64,000 bases of DNA. Source: Apteryx mantelli (taxonomy: Eukaryota > Chordata > Aves > Apterygiformes > Apterygidae). The position numbers and the translations under genes were made by a program. Below the pieces are notes generated by a model. It was not told the DNA's origin and searched no databases. It was given only the letters and a program-made list of their open reading frames with translations. The stretch spans positions 44,624,425-44,688,424 of the forward strand of contig NC_090020.1 of assembly GCF_036417845.1 (NCBI RefSeq), read 5' to 3'. Numbering within the stretch: the first letter of the stretch is position 1; each line of letters starts with the position of its first letter. Of the stretch, positions 45,101 to 60,100 are shown in pieces.

Positions 45101-48100
45101 CCTAGATAGCACACTGGACACTCACCTGTAAGTTGGTAATGCATTGTTACTGGTTGCCTATGAGTTTCACAATCATACTTTTTCTTTCAGATAAACTTTG
45201 TGAATCTTATATCAGACAGTAGTATGAACGTTTAAAACTTACACAAATACATCAACATTCCTGACATTTGAAGAACAAATTGCCTTTTTAAGTAACTGAA
45301 AAACTGTAAGGCTTACATGAGAAATTGTTACAAAGCACAACTAAATTAAATTAAATTAATTCTTCAAAAACAAAAAGTAAAACTGATACTCATCAATTGC
45401 GCAACACTTTTATATCACTGAGTAGCTTTGTTCATGCTACAAACCCAATAGCTTCAGCCTTGCAGCAATTACTAATCAGATGATTTAAAGAGCCAATGTT
45501 TTGTGAAGACTTCATTTGTAGCAGGGATTTATGCTTTACCGTGTTTAAGCTTGAAGCAAAAAGTGAGTAATAGGAAACATGGTTTTATTTCCATTCACTC
45601 TTGAAATGTCTTCTGTTAGAGTAGAAAGATAAAAGTCTTGCCCAAATGAAATTATTTTAAGATTCATATCTTGGAAAACTCTGAGACAAGAAATTATTAA
45701 TTTTTTTTATCATTTGAAAGCAAGATCCTTATTAGAAATCAGGGAATCTATTTTCTCCTCCAGTTATTTGAAGTAGTGCCCATTATAAGCCAGACATACT
45801 CCAAACATTTAAGAAAGATGATCCAGACTGAAGATGATTGCAAAAATTCATCAGACAGTAATATCATGCAGTAACAACTCTACAAAATTTGACTCAACTA
45901 ACAGTTTTAGTTCCCAATTCTCAGAAAAACCAATCATTATCCATAATCATTGGTCCATAATCATCTGATGCTAGACATTATGGAAAGACCTAGTGTATTG
46001 TTTATACAGAAATAAAACCAGTAGATAAAATCCTGAGTTTCAGTGACAAATTAAAAATAACTTGTTGATATTATACTTGTGTGATATAACATTCAATTTG
46101 TGGCGTTCTCCGTTAGGAACAGGATGGAATGGCGCAATTCTTTGGGAATTTCTGTTGTGAACCCAAATGCAAGTAATATCCTATCCTAGAGATTTTCATC
46201 ACACACAATTCAGAACAACAATTCACACACAGCTATGAACTGAAATTACTGTATGCTTGAAATTCTACTCTTACCTTGTTGGCCACATCTCCAAAAGTCA
46301 AGTTTGTCAGAGCCATTCCAGCATACCTTCTTAATGTAACACTATAGTGGTCATTTGTAAGTCCATACATTTCACAATCCACCTGCAACAGCTCTGCAAT
46401 GGCCTGCAAACCTCCTTTAAAAAGGAATACAAAAAAAAAAATTCAAGCTTAATATAAGAATACAGTACACACACCCAGGAGCAAATTACACTCATATGTA
46501 CAGAAAAAAACCTCAAACATCTGAAACCCTAAAGGCTCAGAAAGATAAATAATAATTTCTTAAACATACTGTTAAATACTGCCTCTGGATCTTGAGTCCT
46601 GTGCTTAGTACAGACTGAAAAGCTTGGTAGCATGATGTTGAGATGATGGGGGACAGGTGGGAATAGGAACATTTTTGAAAAGGTAAAAAGCACACTCATC
46701 TTTTAACTTCACCCAGTGAAAAATTACATTTGGCTGATGAACTCACACCAATTACATAAAAGGCTATTCAGAAAATCTGGTAATTATTAATTTAATAATT
46801 ATTACTGAATTTTATTTTCACAGAAAAAAATACATAGAATATTTTCACTGATAGTAAAGAGTAGCACAGAATTAACAGAGGATGGACTACAAAGTTCAGC
46901 CTGTTACATAGGAACCTATCAATATGCTTGTGACACCCCCCCCCCCCAGCAAAGTAGTCTCCATTTTAAGTCTAATACATCTAAAATCACAAATGTTTCC
47001 ATGATAGTAATACTCTTCCAAAATCCACAGGTCATGCTAACTTGCATAATAACCTGTCAAGTGGGAAAGGGTCTAGCTGTAAGTTCATTTAAATTGCATC
47101 AGTCGCTGACAGGGCAACTACTGATACAAATGAACTGATGATTGTTTAAATGAGTGGTAAAAAAGCTTATATTCAGTGAAAGTTACAAGAAAGGAATGTC
47201 AGCATTCCCAGCAAGCTTTTCAAAAGAAGCTAGAGAAAAACATTTGGTCTTACCAAGCTCATTCATTGCATGCCTGTGTTCTTCATCAAATGAAAGTTTC
47301 ATCAAAACACACACTGCAGGACAGATCTGATGATCAACTGGAGCTGGCACTGATACAGAAAGAGGTAACAATTAGTATTTCCTAGGTGTATTATTTTGTC
47401 TAGATCATAAGCTTTCCAAAGAGAATCTAATCTTAAAATAAATGAATTGCTATTTATTTCAGGGTTTGGATTACTCGGAAGATACAAGAACAGACAACTA
47501 ATTAGGAACACTAATAATAAACGTTTATACACAGAGGCCCAAGATTACATCTATGTACTAGAAATAAGTACACTTGATGCTGAAAGACTCTTCATGAAAA
47601 AGAATTTAGGGAGAATTCTGAATATATATATTGGTAAGAAATATGACTTCAAGTACAAAAAATTATCTAATTAATTTGGAAAAATAATAAACTTAGTGAC
47701 ACAAATCAATACATTTAAAATTTCTGGAGGCATTAAATAATACAACACCTAAGCTGAAGCTGTTTCTTTGAGTCTCTTTCTTCATGCCCTTATGGATGGT
47801 TAATTAAATCCTTTGTTTCATAACTGAGAACTTTTAGAGTTCATAATTTCGTAACTAGACTGTCTAAAGCACAAATTGTATTGGTACAACTTATTCAGAT
47901 CCCCACTTCTGCAAAATGATTCTTGCACTAAACTCCAACATGCATGACAGAGCCCAATGATTTCAGTAGTATTACTGACATAGAGGTCTACAGCATATAT
48001 TTACAAAATGGCAACTCTAAACCTCCCTTAATTCAGAAAAAGCAGTTAGGTAATCCAGAAGGATGTATCTCTCTCTCCTTTTTTTTTTTTTCCATTACTC

Positions 48101-51100
48101 ATTAAAATGTAAAATAGCAATGAGTGTAAAATTTAATATTAATTTGTAGATTATAAATATAAAACCCTAAAATAGTGCCTGGAAACCATACCAAAGCCTA
48201 TGATTTAAAGACCAAATTTATAAATGGGATGTCATATCTGTAATAGATACTATTTCCTAATCCTTCCTCAACTTCAAGTATATTCATATTTATTTAAAAG
48301 AAACCTAGCATATATTCAACAAAAAGTCAGATTAAAGTTGATTTTTTTTGTAAACTCACTGTTTTCAAAGTATCTTTTAAACATTCGTGTACCGTTCACA
48401 GAACTTACTTGGGTTTTTGTCCTGGTCCATGCCTTGTTCATGCGCCTCCTGCCACTCCCAGCACGTTTCGCAGTAAGCCCGGATCTGCTCCAAAAGGTGG
48501 AGCACACGGATTTCCCGCCTGCCTCGCTTGTCGTCGGGCTGCGAGTGAATGATGTTGTGCAGCGCGGCACTGGCCCTGGCCCGGGCCTCTTTGCTACCGC
48601 GAGAGTTTCCTAACAGCACCGAGTCTTTATCGTTGCCATGTAAGAGCTGGATGAGGAGGGGAAGGCATCCAGACTGACGCATGGCTATGCAGCTGTCTTG
48701 GGAGCTGGACATGGCCAGCAAAGTTCGCGACATGTCATCCTTATCATGCGTACCAAGCATTGACAACAATGAATACACCATTTCCACCTGCGGGTCAAAT
48801 GATTTTAGAAATACAGTTACCTTTAAAAAATACATATTGAATTAGATTAAAATGAAGTTCTGAATGGTATGCACAAACAAAAAAGAAAATGTACTTCTAT
48901 AATGGTGCCAGAATTTGTACCACTTAGAAATAATTAAATAAGTACTATCAGTTCTTCACCATTTATAATGTTAATGAATCTCACTTAGTGGTTAAATGGC
49001 TGGAGTAATGGGGTGGTAACTATATGTAACTATATTAATCTACAAGACTAATCATGAAGACTTCTTACTTTCCATTGTACAAGGGGCTAAAGAAACATAC
49101 TGATGAAAATGCTTTAGTTTGGAAATGCTAGAATATACTTAAAATGAATTTTATCTCAAAAAGAATGTTCCATATGAATCACACTTTCAGTTAACAATGC
49201 TCTTCAGTGAAAAATTATTTGCTCTGTGGAATTAATACACTTATCCTAGACAAAGGATAAGACTGATTACATTAATTTTTAATTTACATGGAACTAAAAA
49301 AAAATCTTATATACACACACGAAAAAAATTTCCTTTAAAACTATTTCAATTAACCAATCATTTTTTGTTAGGATAAACAACTTGCATATGGGTCAGATTA
49401 TTTACAGCCAACGCAAAACTGACTAGGGCAGTTAAGCTTGCTTCAAGTTTACATGGATAAAAGAAGCAGAACAAACAAATGCTCGTTTTATAGATACAAC
49501 ATAAAGTACTAAGCATTTGTCAAACTAAAGCAAGCCACTAGAAAACCAGCATTACACATTGAACTCAGAGCAACCAAATTTCAATTCAAAAATAGCAATT
49601 TTTGAGGGGTTCCCTTGGTTGTCATATAATACAGTGGCCAATGCACTCTCAGGTTTGTCTTTCCCACTCCATTTTCTTCAATAACTTTAGATTGAGAAAT
49701 GTATTTGGTTTTTAACGAACTTTTAATAGAAACAATATGATGTACAAGATAACATTAGATACTATCTAGATACCCAAAGCTCCTAAAGCCAACAAAAACA
49801 GTAACGTACTAACACACAGCACAACATATAGATACTATCAAAGGGAATTATCAAGTAGCAGTGGGTGCATTTCTTTAGAATACACCCACTCAGCAAGAAA
49901 TGAAACTTGTGAACTGTTGGACAAAGTTTCCTAATAACAACTACATTATTGCACTGGTTACCAGATCAATGACTGATTTGATTTTGTTTCTTCAGAGACA
50001 ATTCTTATGTCTCTGAAGACGAGTTACACAAAAATTGGATGGCAGCAGGTAGAATAAACAGTGAGTCTGTTAAAATGTATTTTTCTAAACATTGTAGAAT
50101 TGCTGAAACAATGCAAATCTTAAAATTTGTAAAATTGTATGATGACATGCAAAATCCACTGAAATAGTCTTGGAACCAATTTTATGGCAATCTAGCATCC
50201 CAGTTTGGAGATCCTGATGTCCTAGACTGGAAAAATCCAATACTGTATTAAGACAATCCACTTGGATTCTTGAAAGAGAGGGAATTTAATCTGCTTTATG
50301 CATGCCTCTTGACAGACATTTTAAGCAGCAGTTTTAATCCACAGTAATTTAGATTTGGAAGGTAAATTTTTCTAAGAGACTAAAGCTGTAGAAGCCATCA
50401 AAATCTGGCCTCCAGACTTGTGGCACATATAATACAGGAGAAGCCATATTTTATATTGATAAAGATATAGGGGTGTGTGTGTGCGTGTTCTTTATATATA
50501 TTACACACAGAGGCATCTCTTTCTGCATCTGTAAATGTAATCCCTCTACTTAAAATCTCTACTGCTTTCCCTTCTTCTCATGCATTAATTTCAATCTTTT
50601 CTTACCCTTCAGCACAATGAACCTACTGATTTGCTTGTTTCCTTCCCCACAGTCCCTTTCCCTGCATTCAGGGCTCCCCCGCATCTGCACCTTTGGGGAA
50701 TTCTACATTTTGTAATGGAAAGTTGCAAACAGACACTCCAGCTAATGTTACCTCCATTTGGTGCATGCATACGGTGCAGGACAGAAATTACAACGTTATA
50801 ACACTGTTTTAAGGCCAAATGTAACTTAATACTATGTCAAGGTAATACGCCTTGCTTCCCAGGAGATTGGGCTCAGCCCCACAATGATAATATGTCTGGC
50901 TGCTGATGCCGAAGTAGTATAAACTCCAGTGGTTCAGGAACTCAATTGTGTTACAGATTTGCCCTTTTTTCCTCTCTTTTCATGCTGCTCATATATTTTG
51001 AGGACACTCCCTATTGTGTATCATGCTTCATCTTTAATTTTTCAGTAACTTTGGAATATACTGCAAGCATGTAAAAGGTTGCTTCAAAAAACAAAAAGTG

Positions 51101-54100
51101 TATCTTATTTCCACTGATAACAGGGAAAGTGCAGCTAAGGAGATTTAGGTTAGACATTTAAAAAATTTAATGGTAGAAAGAGTGAAAAATTGACGGAGAC
51201 TGCTTATCATTAGTTTTTACTAATAGATTAGATAGCTGTCATGTGCTGTCAAGAATTGGCAGTAAAGAATTAATGCTTTACTGGGGAGCAGAGATGTATT
51301 AGATGACCTCTTCAGTGTCCCTTCACTTTTTCTACTTTCTAAGAACATTCAGTTCAGTTTTTTTGGTTACAATGACCAATTTGTATTTTTTTTCTGTTAT
51401 TTGATATCATATTATCTGAATTATTATAGAGCGAATGAACAGACATTTATCACCATGAAGGGCTTACATATATATATATATTTTTTTTCTTAGCAATGGC
51501 ATCTGTTTCAAGGATTCAGACTTTGGAAAAGTATTCCAAGGACTACTCTTAAAAGGGCTAGTTTACATAACGGATCATACATCAACATCACAAGTAATTC
51601 GTAATTCTTGCAATCACATTTTCCTTATTGTAATAATTCTGTTAATCATCAGCAACCAAAAGACAAAAAGAATTTCTGTGCATATATTTTAAAAGTTGAA
51701 AAAAATATTTAAAAATTTTAACTCCATAAATTTAGTATGTGTGGACAGAGCATTCAGCTAATATTAGTACTACTGGCAAAAACAATGAGGTTATTGTATT
51801 AGTAGAAATGTAACATTAGCGACCTGTGGTTTGTAATCTTCGGTTACCTTGGTACCCAGATGACTTGTCAGTCTGCGAGGAACAGAGTAGTTGTTACTAG
51901 AGCTCATAACACTGGCTGTCTCATGGTCCATTCGAGCAGCAGAACCCTACAAATTTAAACAACAATTCAGTATAAGACAGAGTCTAACTAGAACACCAGC
52001 TATTGCCTGATTCAGTTTCAGCATTGTATAACAGAATCATATTTATAATAATGAACTGATAGCATGTATTTTGGTTAAGATAGGTATCCCCCACCATCCC
52101 CCAATGCAATTTAGATGTTATGGTTAAACTGGTTTTATTATCCATTTTGCCTAAATTCAGTATCAGAAGAGTTGTATTTTTCAATGACAGTTTTTGTAAT
52201 TACTATTTTCACCAAGAAAAAAAGGAGGACTTGGCAAAAAACTGAATTATGTTTTTTACAGACAGAAAAAAGCAGCTTCTAGTTTTACCTCTTGACAAGA
52301 AGTAACTACTTGAATTTGTCCATATCAAAAGCAAACTACAGGTGGGTGAATCTGTTTTATTTCTAATGAAAAGCTATAAAGTAATGCTGACACTATTTGC
52401 TGTAATTTCTCTAGAAACTATTGGAGATAGCATGCTCCTACCTACCTACTATATCCAAGGCCCAGCTATAAGCATTTTTGCTTTTTAAAATCATTTTGTG
52501 TACTTATATTTTTCCTTATTTTTTCCTCTATCTTTTATCCTCTCTTCTTTGGGCCCCCCCCCCTTTTTTTTTTAAGCTCTTTCTTTTTCTCTGCTTCCCA
52601 TCTGTGACGTTTCCCTTCCTATATCCCTCCCTCACAAGAAGACTCCATTCAGTTTGGGGCACTTAAAAACACGTCTGACGAGTGAGCACTGCAAGGGGAT
52701 ACTGTTGTGTTTGTTTCATCGCTCTGCCGGGTGAGCTTGCATCTCGTCTCCCAGCTGAGCCAAGTGCCTTACGATACAGAAGTCTGCCCGGTTGTCCTGA
52801 GCCCACTCTCTGCTCGTGCTGACTTTTTCCTGTACCAGCTCAGATAGGGAGAAGACAACTTCCAAGAGTTCTTGAGCCTTTTATATACGTCTAGGTAAAT
52901 ATGTTACCCACAGTGATCAAGATAGGTGCTAATATAATAAATGTTTATCTGGAAGCATATGTTTGTCCTCTCGATGTAACAGCCCAAATAAAAAATGAAC
53001 TCCAAAAATTGAAAGATTGCTTCATATTCTTAACTGTTTTCAAAACATTGCCAACTGTGAAGAAATCACAGGAGCAAACTCCTGCAAAAATCATAAATAT
53101 TACTGGACCGTATCAGTGGCATTTAAAAAGTCATGGGCAAAATAATGTAAACTATTCTAAAGAGACAGGTCTTTTAATCTACTGATTTGTAATTTGCTGA
53201 TCTAAAATACAAGTCAACTATGAAATTAAAAGCAATCAGTAGCTTATTGACGATGGAACCAGGGCAAAATTTTCCAAGGGAGTGCCTGCATACCTAATTT
53301 AGAAAACCTGAGCACATAAGTTGAAATCAGTGATAAGAACTGTAAATGCTCAGTCACTTTTAGTATCAAAACATCATTTTACTGAGGTAGTCACCAATCC
53401 TATGTTGATCCAGTACAAAAGCTAAAAAACTATTCATGAAGTATTAGCTTAATTTACAAAACAACATTGTCAGGCTATTTGAACCACTGAATATGATTTT
53501 TTCAATAAAAATATATCTCAAATTGAAAAACAATATAAAAGACACTATGAAATAACTTCTGTGATTTTTTTAGGTGCACCAGAAACAAAAATGAACATTT
53601 CTTCTCACAGTATTTGCTATTCATTCAACGTTCTAAATTTGAAGCTGAAAGAGACTAAAATAAAAGGTAGAAATAGCTTCATGTAGAGTTTGTCTAGACA
53701 GAAAAAAATTCTAGTTATGCTGGAATATGTAAACTGACATCATTATACTCATTTCATTCTCCATGTGAGCCCAGAATATTTCATCCATATTCCAGAGTAA
53801 GTATTAGCACAGGATGCTAAATAGGTATAACTAGAATGCTTTAAATTCACACATTATTTTATTCTAATATATATTTTCTATGTAAACAAACACTTATTTT
53901 CTCTGTTGAGGCTAGAAAAAATTGAAAAACTTAAAGTTTAGAATGAAAACTATATTGGTCTTTCTAAATTATTTCTCTTTAATAACCTGTAATGCTATGA
54001 ATATGGAAAAGAAACATGAGATTTTTACACTAACTGATATTATCTTGTCCTCAAACAACGTTCAGAGGATTACAGGTTCTGTATATGTATGTGCCAAAAT

Positions 54101-57100
54101 TCTCCACTGTTAAGTTCAGTATGTTCATTTTATCCAAGCAGGTAAAAAAGACACAAGTTTGGGGCACTAGCTATTACAGTCCAGCACAGTATAGACAGAA
54201 ATAGCATACTTCTCCAGTTGTTTCCCCCCAAACTGTATCAACTTTGATCCAGGTAACTACTTCCTTCAGCGCCATCATTTGGCCTTACTACTTGGAGGAT
54301 GCCAGGAGGCCCAAATGAAACGTAATCCTCTTTCTTACTGGCTCCTAAAGACTGATCTGAAAGGACTAGTATCAGAGAGGTGCAACCATTCATCTGAGAA
54401 ACTGAAAAATAACAAAGAGATGTAACAAGGACCCTTCTTGTGTAGATCCTTCTCTTTCTAAGCCTTCTCCTATCCCACTTCATTTCTTCTCCTTTTATAC
54501 TTTCCTGTCTTTCACTGTTAAGATGACACAGAAAAGGACATGACTGAATCCTGAAAACCCTCGTCTTCAACTGGCAAATTTTCAATTAACATTGTTCATA
54601 TGACAAAACCAATTAAAGGCACATTATTCAGTTAAAGCTTTCTACACTCCACTTAATACTGAATGCTCAAAAAATCAAAATATATTGAGCTGGTTTATCA
54701 GAAATAAATGCTATGCCCAATCCATTAAGCCTACTCTCTCTGGGCTTGCACTAAAAGTGAATAATCCCCAGCTGTCTCCTAGAGCACAGATTCAGAGTCC
54801 TGGATCTATCAACCTCCAGGAGAAAAGAATACCAATATTTTAAACATTTTTATGACACAAAGTTCAAAATTGCTTAAATCCTAAACATAAAACTGTGAAT
54901 GAATGAACGAATCCTCCACTTGCATAAGTCTGCCAAGACATAAGACAATCCCTTCTTCCATGTAAAATATCTGTTGTCCAAAATAACTCCTGATTCATAC
55001 GATGAAGACAGAAAATACAGCTACAATACATCAATTATTTAAATACATTATGCTTTTAACCCCAAAGCAGTGCTGAACTATTTTTTTCCCAAACAATAAA
55101 GCCGTCATAAGAATTAGAGTGAGAGCCTCAAGCAATTGCTCAGATATAACAGAGGGAACTTAATCCCAAATGGTGATCAAATATATTTCAAAAGCAAAAT
55201 TATGGGCTGCGCTTTATGTTTAATCAAATGAAATATTCAAGCCAAACCACAATTTATATCTCCTTTTTGATAAATCTTCCCATATGAGATACTTTCAGAA
55301 GGATTTAAATAATTCTGCTTCCCTAAAGTAGCAGAAGTATTTTGCATATGAATTGAATTATCAAATTTATAGTGCAAAGTTTTAAGAACCCAAATTACTA
55401 ATGTGAATATTTCAGCTACAGTTGGCGATTATTAAAGGAACGAACATTACTGCATGGTAAATAAATCGAAGCATTTTTTAGCCAAAAAAAGAAGCCCCAA
55501 ACTTGAATAAATATTAATTTTAAGGAATAAGTAAAGAAGAATTTAATGCATGTCTCTAAAGTACCCCCCTGCTAATATATTTCATTAATAAAGGAACAGC
55601 AATGAAAGATTATTTAAAAGCAATTTTATTATCCTTCAGCACACTTCCAGGAGATTATCTCATTGATACTACTGTTTCAGATAGTATCTAAAATAGTATT
55701 ACATAAATATTAATGATAAACTTACTATCTGATTCTTTTCTTTTTTAAATCACTGATATTTTAGTGATAATATCTAAAGTGAAATTTTGAAAATTTTCAC
55801 ATAATTAAAATCATACTCCTAATATTACAGTTCACTCAGAATAAAATATATTTTCTGTAGTTATTCTTGTTATCTCCTTTTTAGGATTAGGCTCATTACT
55901 CATTTAAATGAAAGAAAACTGTTGCCTGCCTTTTGGAATGTTTACACTTCATCCTATTAAAACAATTCTTTCTAATAAATATAAGAAATTTCTCACTTCC
56001 AGAAGGAATGAAGAAAAATGTCAATCTTTTAAAAATGAACAGGTATAAAAACACAATAAAGTATATACCAAAATGTAAGCATTGTACATTTCAAGCACAT
56101 AATTATACTTTAATTATATATAGATAGATATAGATATACTATATATATATATAAATAAAAAAAATAACTGATTTACCTGACCAGTACCAGTAGTTGCCAT
56201 GCTGATTTCTGCTGCTCCTTGACCTTCATTCTGCCTCTCTGTATCATGGGAGCCTGTATCATGCTTGTTTTGAGGTGCCCTCTGTTAATACGGGAGTTTA
56301 TGAAATTATATACAGAAATGAAGTGCACATTACCATTCAAAGCTCTCTAAACTCTAAACGCATCGATGCTGTATCTTCACAAAGCCACTGAACAGTGCTT
56401 TGTATTTCATAACCCTTAGCCTCAATAATTAACTGCTGAGACTGAGCGTCTTAGAAAAATTGCAGGATGAAAGTGAAGCATGTCCTCGGAGGATTATAGC
56501 CCTGCAAGACAAAGGATTTGCAGGGAGACACAGCAACACCCTTCTCCACCAGCTGTGCTCACACCGCTAGCAGAAATGTAACAGAATTGGAGCAAACAAC
56601 TGTCTGCTCTGCAATGTCACATGATCTATGCATTTACTGGAGACTAAGGCTAGCACGGTTACATTAAGCTTCACATTCAAGCACAAATGCTTTCCGGGTG
56701 GGCAGAAGGATACCTGTATAGTAAGAATCCTCCTACATTTTAATGGCAAACAGTGCAGGAGTAACCCCTTTACCACAAATTAAACAATCTGCTATTGATC
56801 AGTCTAATCATATTTTCAGAATGAAGGCAAATGATACAGCAACCTGGTGCAGGCACATTACAGTTCCTGAAGGAGCTCCAATTCTCTGTACAGCCACATG
56901 AAAACTAAACTGTTGTCACCACCACTCAGATCAAAAAGGGAGCACATAGATCATGCTCTTTACAAAAGACCATTCGTAACCCCTTCCCCAAATATACCAG
57001 TGCAAAAAATATTCAACATAACATATTTATAACTACAGAGCAATTCTTAGCAGATCCTATCAGGGCTTATCTCCCCTGAAATGCGTGTGTGCACTCACAA

Positions 57101-60100
57101 CCCGTACAAACACACACACGCTTTACCACCACTTGAGTCAGCAGCAGCGCTTCAATGTGAAACCTTCGAGTTCACAGCAAAGACTTTTACACTTTAGCTA
57201 CTGGAACCATTTAAAGTGAGAAGTGCAAGCTCTTCTCTTTGTGCAGCCCAGTCCAAAGGAGTTAATGATAACACGCAGCCAGCAGGTAACTGGTATTTAT
57301 TGAAGCTGATTGTTTTTTTTATACACACACACACATGTATGATTAAATATTTTTATATATGTATAACTTATTTTTTATTGTAAACAAATGTTTATTGTAA
57401 ATAAATTAATATTCCTCTCTGACAGACTGTGGGTTAGTGGTTATAAAGACAGTATAACCACAACAGGGATGACCCCTCTTTGCATCATCTTTACCACTGA
57501 AGGTAGGACCTGTGGATGAAAACGTGCAAGCTATCAACCACATCAGCTAAAGAACTGGAGCATGTAAACTACAGCAGATGCCGTTACGCCTGCAGGTGGT
57601 ACAGCAGCTAGAGATGGGCACACACATCCTCTGTGCTAAACAGGACCACATACTCTGCGACATGATTTCTGAAGAACTGTGGAGCGAAGTGAATTGTGTT
57701 ATTTCAGCAGCCAGTTTCTGATGTACCTTGTCTTAGGTAGCCTTATAAAAGTTCTCATTAAATTGTCCATGAAATGGATGAATAACAAAATCTCTTTTAT
57801 GCAATGCATGATGGCTGTAAAGTGCACGAGAAATACTAACACTTATTTCTGAAAAGCCTCCACTTGAGCTTATAGTCTCTGAGCCACGTATCTAGTTCAT
57901 ACTATAGTGTATCTTTTCCTCTAAGAAAGGTCATTCTGGTTTTTTTTTCTCCTGAATTTGCCCCTTGAAAGCTCCAGGCCAGATGCAGGCAGGAAAACTG
58001 TTTCTCATGATTTATCTGCAAGGTCTTGGTAAAACTGAAATACTGCAAATCTAAATACGATTTCCCTTTCTCTCTGCTTTCTGAAGAAACCTCCTCTGCA
58101 GCTGTTCATTTAAAATCCAAGAGTGTTCATTCTCAGGAGGCATTAGCTGGGTTTGGAGGCCTCCGTCATTTCTGAATTCTGGTATCAGACTACGAAAGTA
58201 ACTTTAAGTTTGGAAGTTACTGACTATGCCCCTTCACTTTTGTAGCAAAATGGTGACAGACTGCAAGCGCCTATTCCAGGCAGATAGAGAGGCTCCCTCC
58301 ATCTTGTCACTGTACTCTAAATGCTTCTGAAGTGAACAGTAGCTATCACTTGTCAATTAATTTCTCTGTATTTACTAGTAGAAAAAAGACAAATCTCTGG
58401 GTAATTTGCGAAGTTTGCAAGAATAGCAGGCCTTGATCCTTGATGCTAAGATAACCTATTACACATAATTTTACTGAGTGCTTTGAAAAAATGAGTTGCA
58501 AAAGTAGTCCCTTGTGTAGTTATTAGGAATAATGACTTTTCTAGGCATAAGACACTAATTCTTTCACAATACTCATCTATCACATTAATTTCTGTGTATT
58601 AAAAACTAGAGATAAGTTATTATTTTCTAGATACAAAAAAAAGTTTATTTTACCATAACTGCATAGTAGATCCAAAAGCTATATACATACAAACATATGT
58701 AAGAATGTAAAACCAAGAATAATGCAACCAACAAAGCCAAGAAACCATAAGATTGAAACTATTTTATTACAATTTAATCATAAAGGAAAAAAAAAATGGT
58801 AGTGAGTCAAATCCTTAATGGAACTCCTAACCATCACGGTGCATTATAAAAATAGTTTAGAGCTTGCTGAGCATAATCTCTGCACAAAATAAAACCTTTA
58901 CCTTTTATCTACAGCACCATTGTTAAATGGAAACACTTCATATATTTCAAATGACAGATATTATGACAGAAGGGTCTGTGCCACTATAACAAATTAAAAA
59001 CACCATATGAAATACTTGCAAAGAAATTGCTTTTTTTTTCTTTTAAATGCAATGTCAGATTTGTACCTGACAACCAACATTCTATTTTTGGAGGGTCTAA
59101 CTTGAAAGTGGATTACAAACCTAAAAATCTCACGAACTATACAATAGAAGTCTCAAGAAACTGGAAGGTAACATCATTCACAGGCAAATTACCTCAGTTT
59201 TCTAATTTACAGGCATTAGTAACTTTGCCAAACATTAAAAATGTGCTAAAAGGTGAGCTAAAATTTTCTCTGCTGCTTTATCTCCCAAAGTTATTTTCTA
59301 GGGAACATTATTATATTTGGTCATATACTACAATATATATTGCATTTAGATTCTACATTGACTGGCATCACCACAGGGGACAAGGAAATCAGTAGACAAG
59401 CCATGGAATTTATTATTGCTGTTATTAATTCTTTATAGACTTAAAGAGCACATTCAAGATGGGTATTACCATATCAGGCACAGTGTAAGAATATAGTAAA
59501 TGCCTCAGGTTTATATTTTTCAGTTATACAGACTTTGAAATTTGACCGCTACTACCTTTTTACTTGCCACCAGGCAATTTCTGTATGGAAGAGAAAGCAC
59601 TGGTGACAGAGCAGTCACTTATTTAAGGCTCTTCAGACCAAGTTCATACCTCTTGTACAATATCGCACATATTTAACTAATTCTGAACATTAGTAAAATT
59701 CTTTTAAATAAAGAGTATGACATCTTGTATTACTTCTCTGCCCATAAATTGACCTCCACCTAAGACCGTGTACTTCCTCAGTCTGCTGATCCAACTTACT
59801 CTTCCCCTTTCAGCACTACCCTACAACTTTCAAGTGCTTGTATACAGGTCCCCAGCAGACTGCCCTTCACAACATATCCCCATCCCTTTTCTGAAACTAG
59901 TCAACAGACTTGTCTTACAATGTATTATATTTACTCTTCTCTGCCAAACATGTTACTTGCAGAACTGCATCCACACTACTGGCTTGCAGTCAGGAGCAGT
60001 CAAGGGAGCAGACATGAATGAGGTGGTGTTGGTTGCACACTCAAACGCAGCTACGGGGAGGTTGTCAGGCAGCATGTGGTAGGGCACAGAGAAATGACTT

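Larger units (their letters stand above)
42195..48408 (-). other. APC: APC introns between exons 9 and 15
   Basis: Introns 42195-42710, 42926-43935, 44053-44729, 44808-46274, 46415-47253 and 47350-48408. All are short and AT-rich, with canonical ends. A 12-base C run is at 46936-46947. I see no nested gene or mobile element. Confidence 0.75.
51947..56176 (-). other. APC: APC intron 7
   Basis: A 4.2 kb intron. It contains a GC-richer island of about 250 bases at 52640-52890 holding the BH3-like frame listed separately, and next to it a C10/T-run at 52554-52573. The rest is AT-rich with nothing I can name. Confidence 0.7.

Noticed and set aside
52901-53185. 94-codon + strand frame next to the BH3-like frame
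   Set aside because: No family is recognised and it has no promoter or splice context; AT-rich composition explains it.
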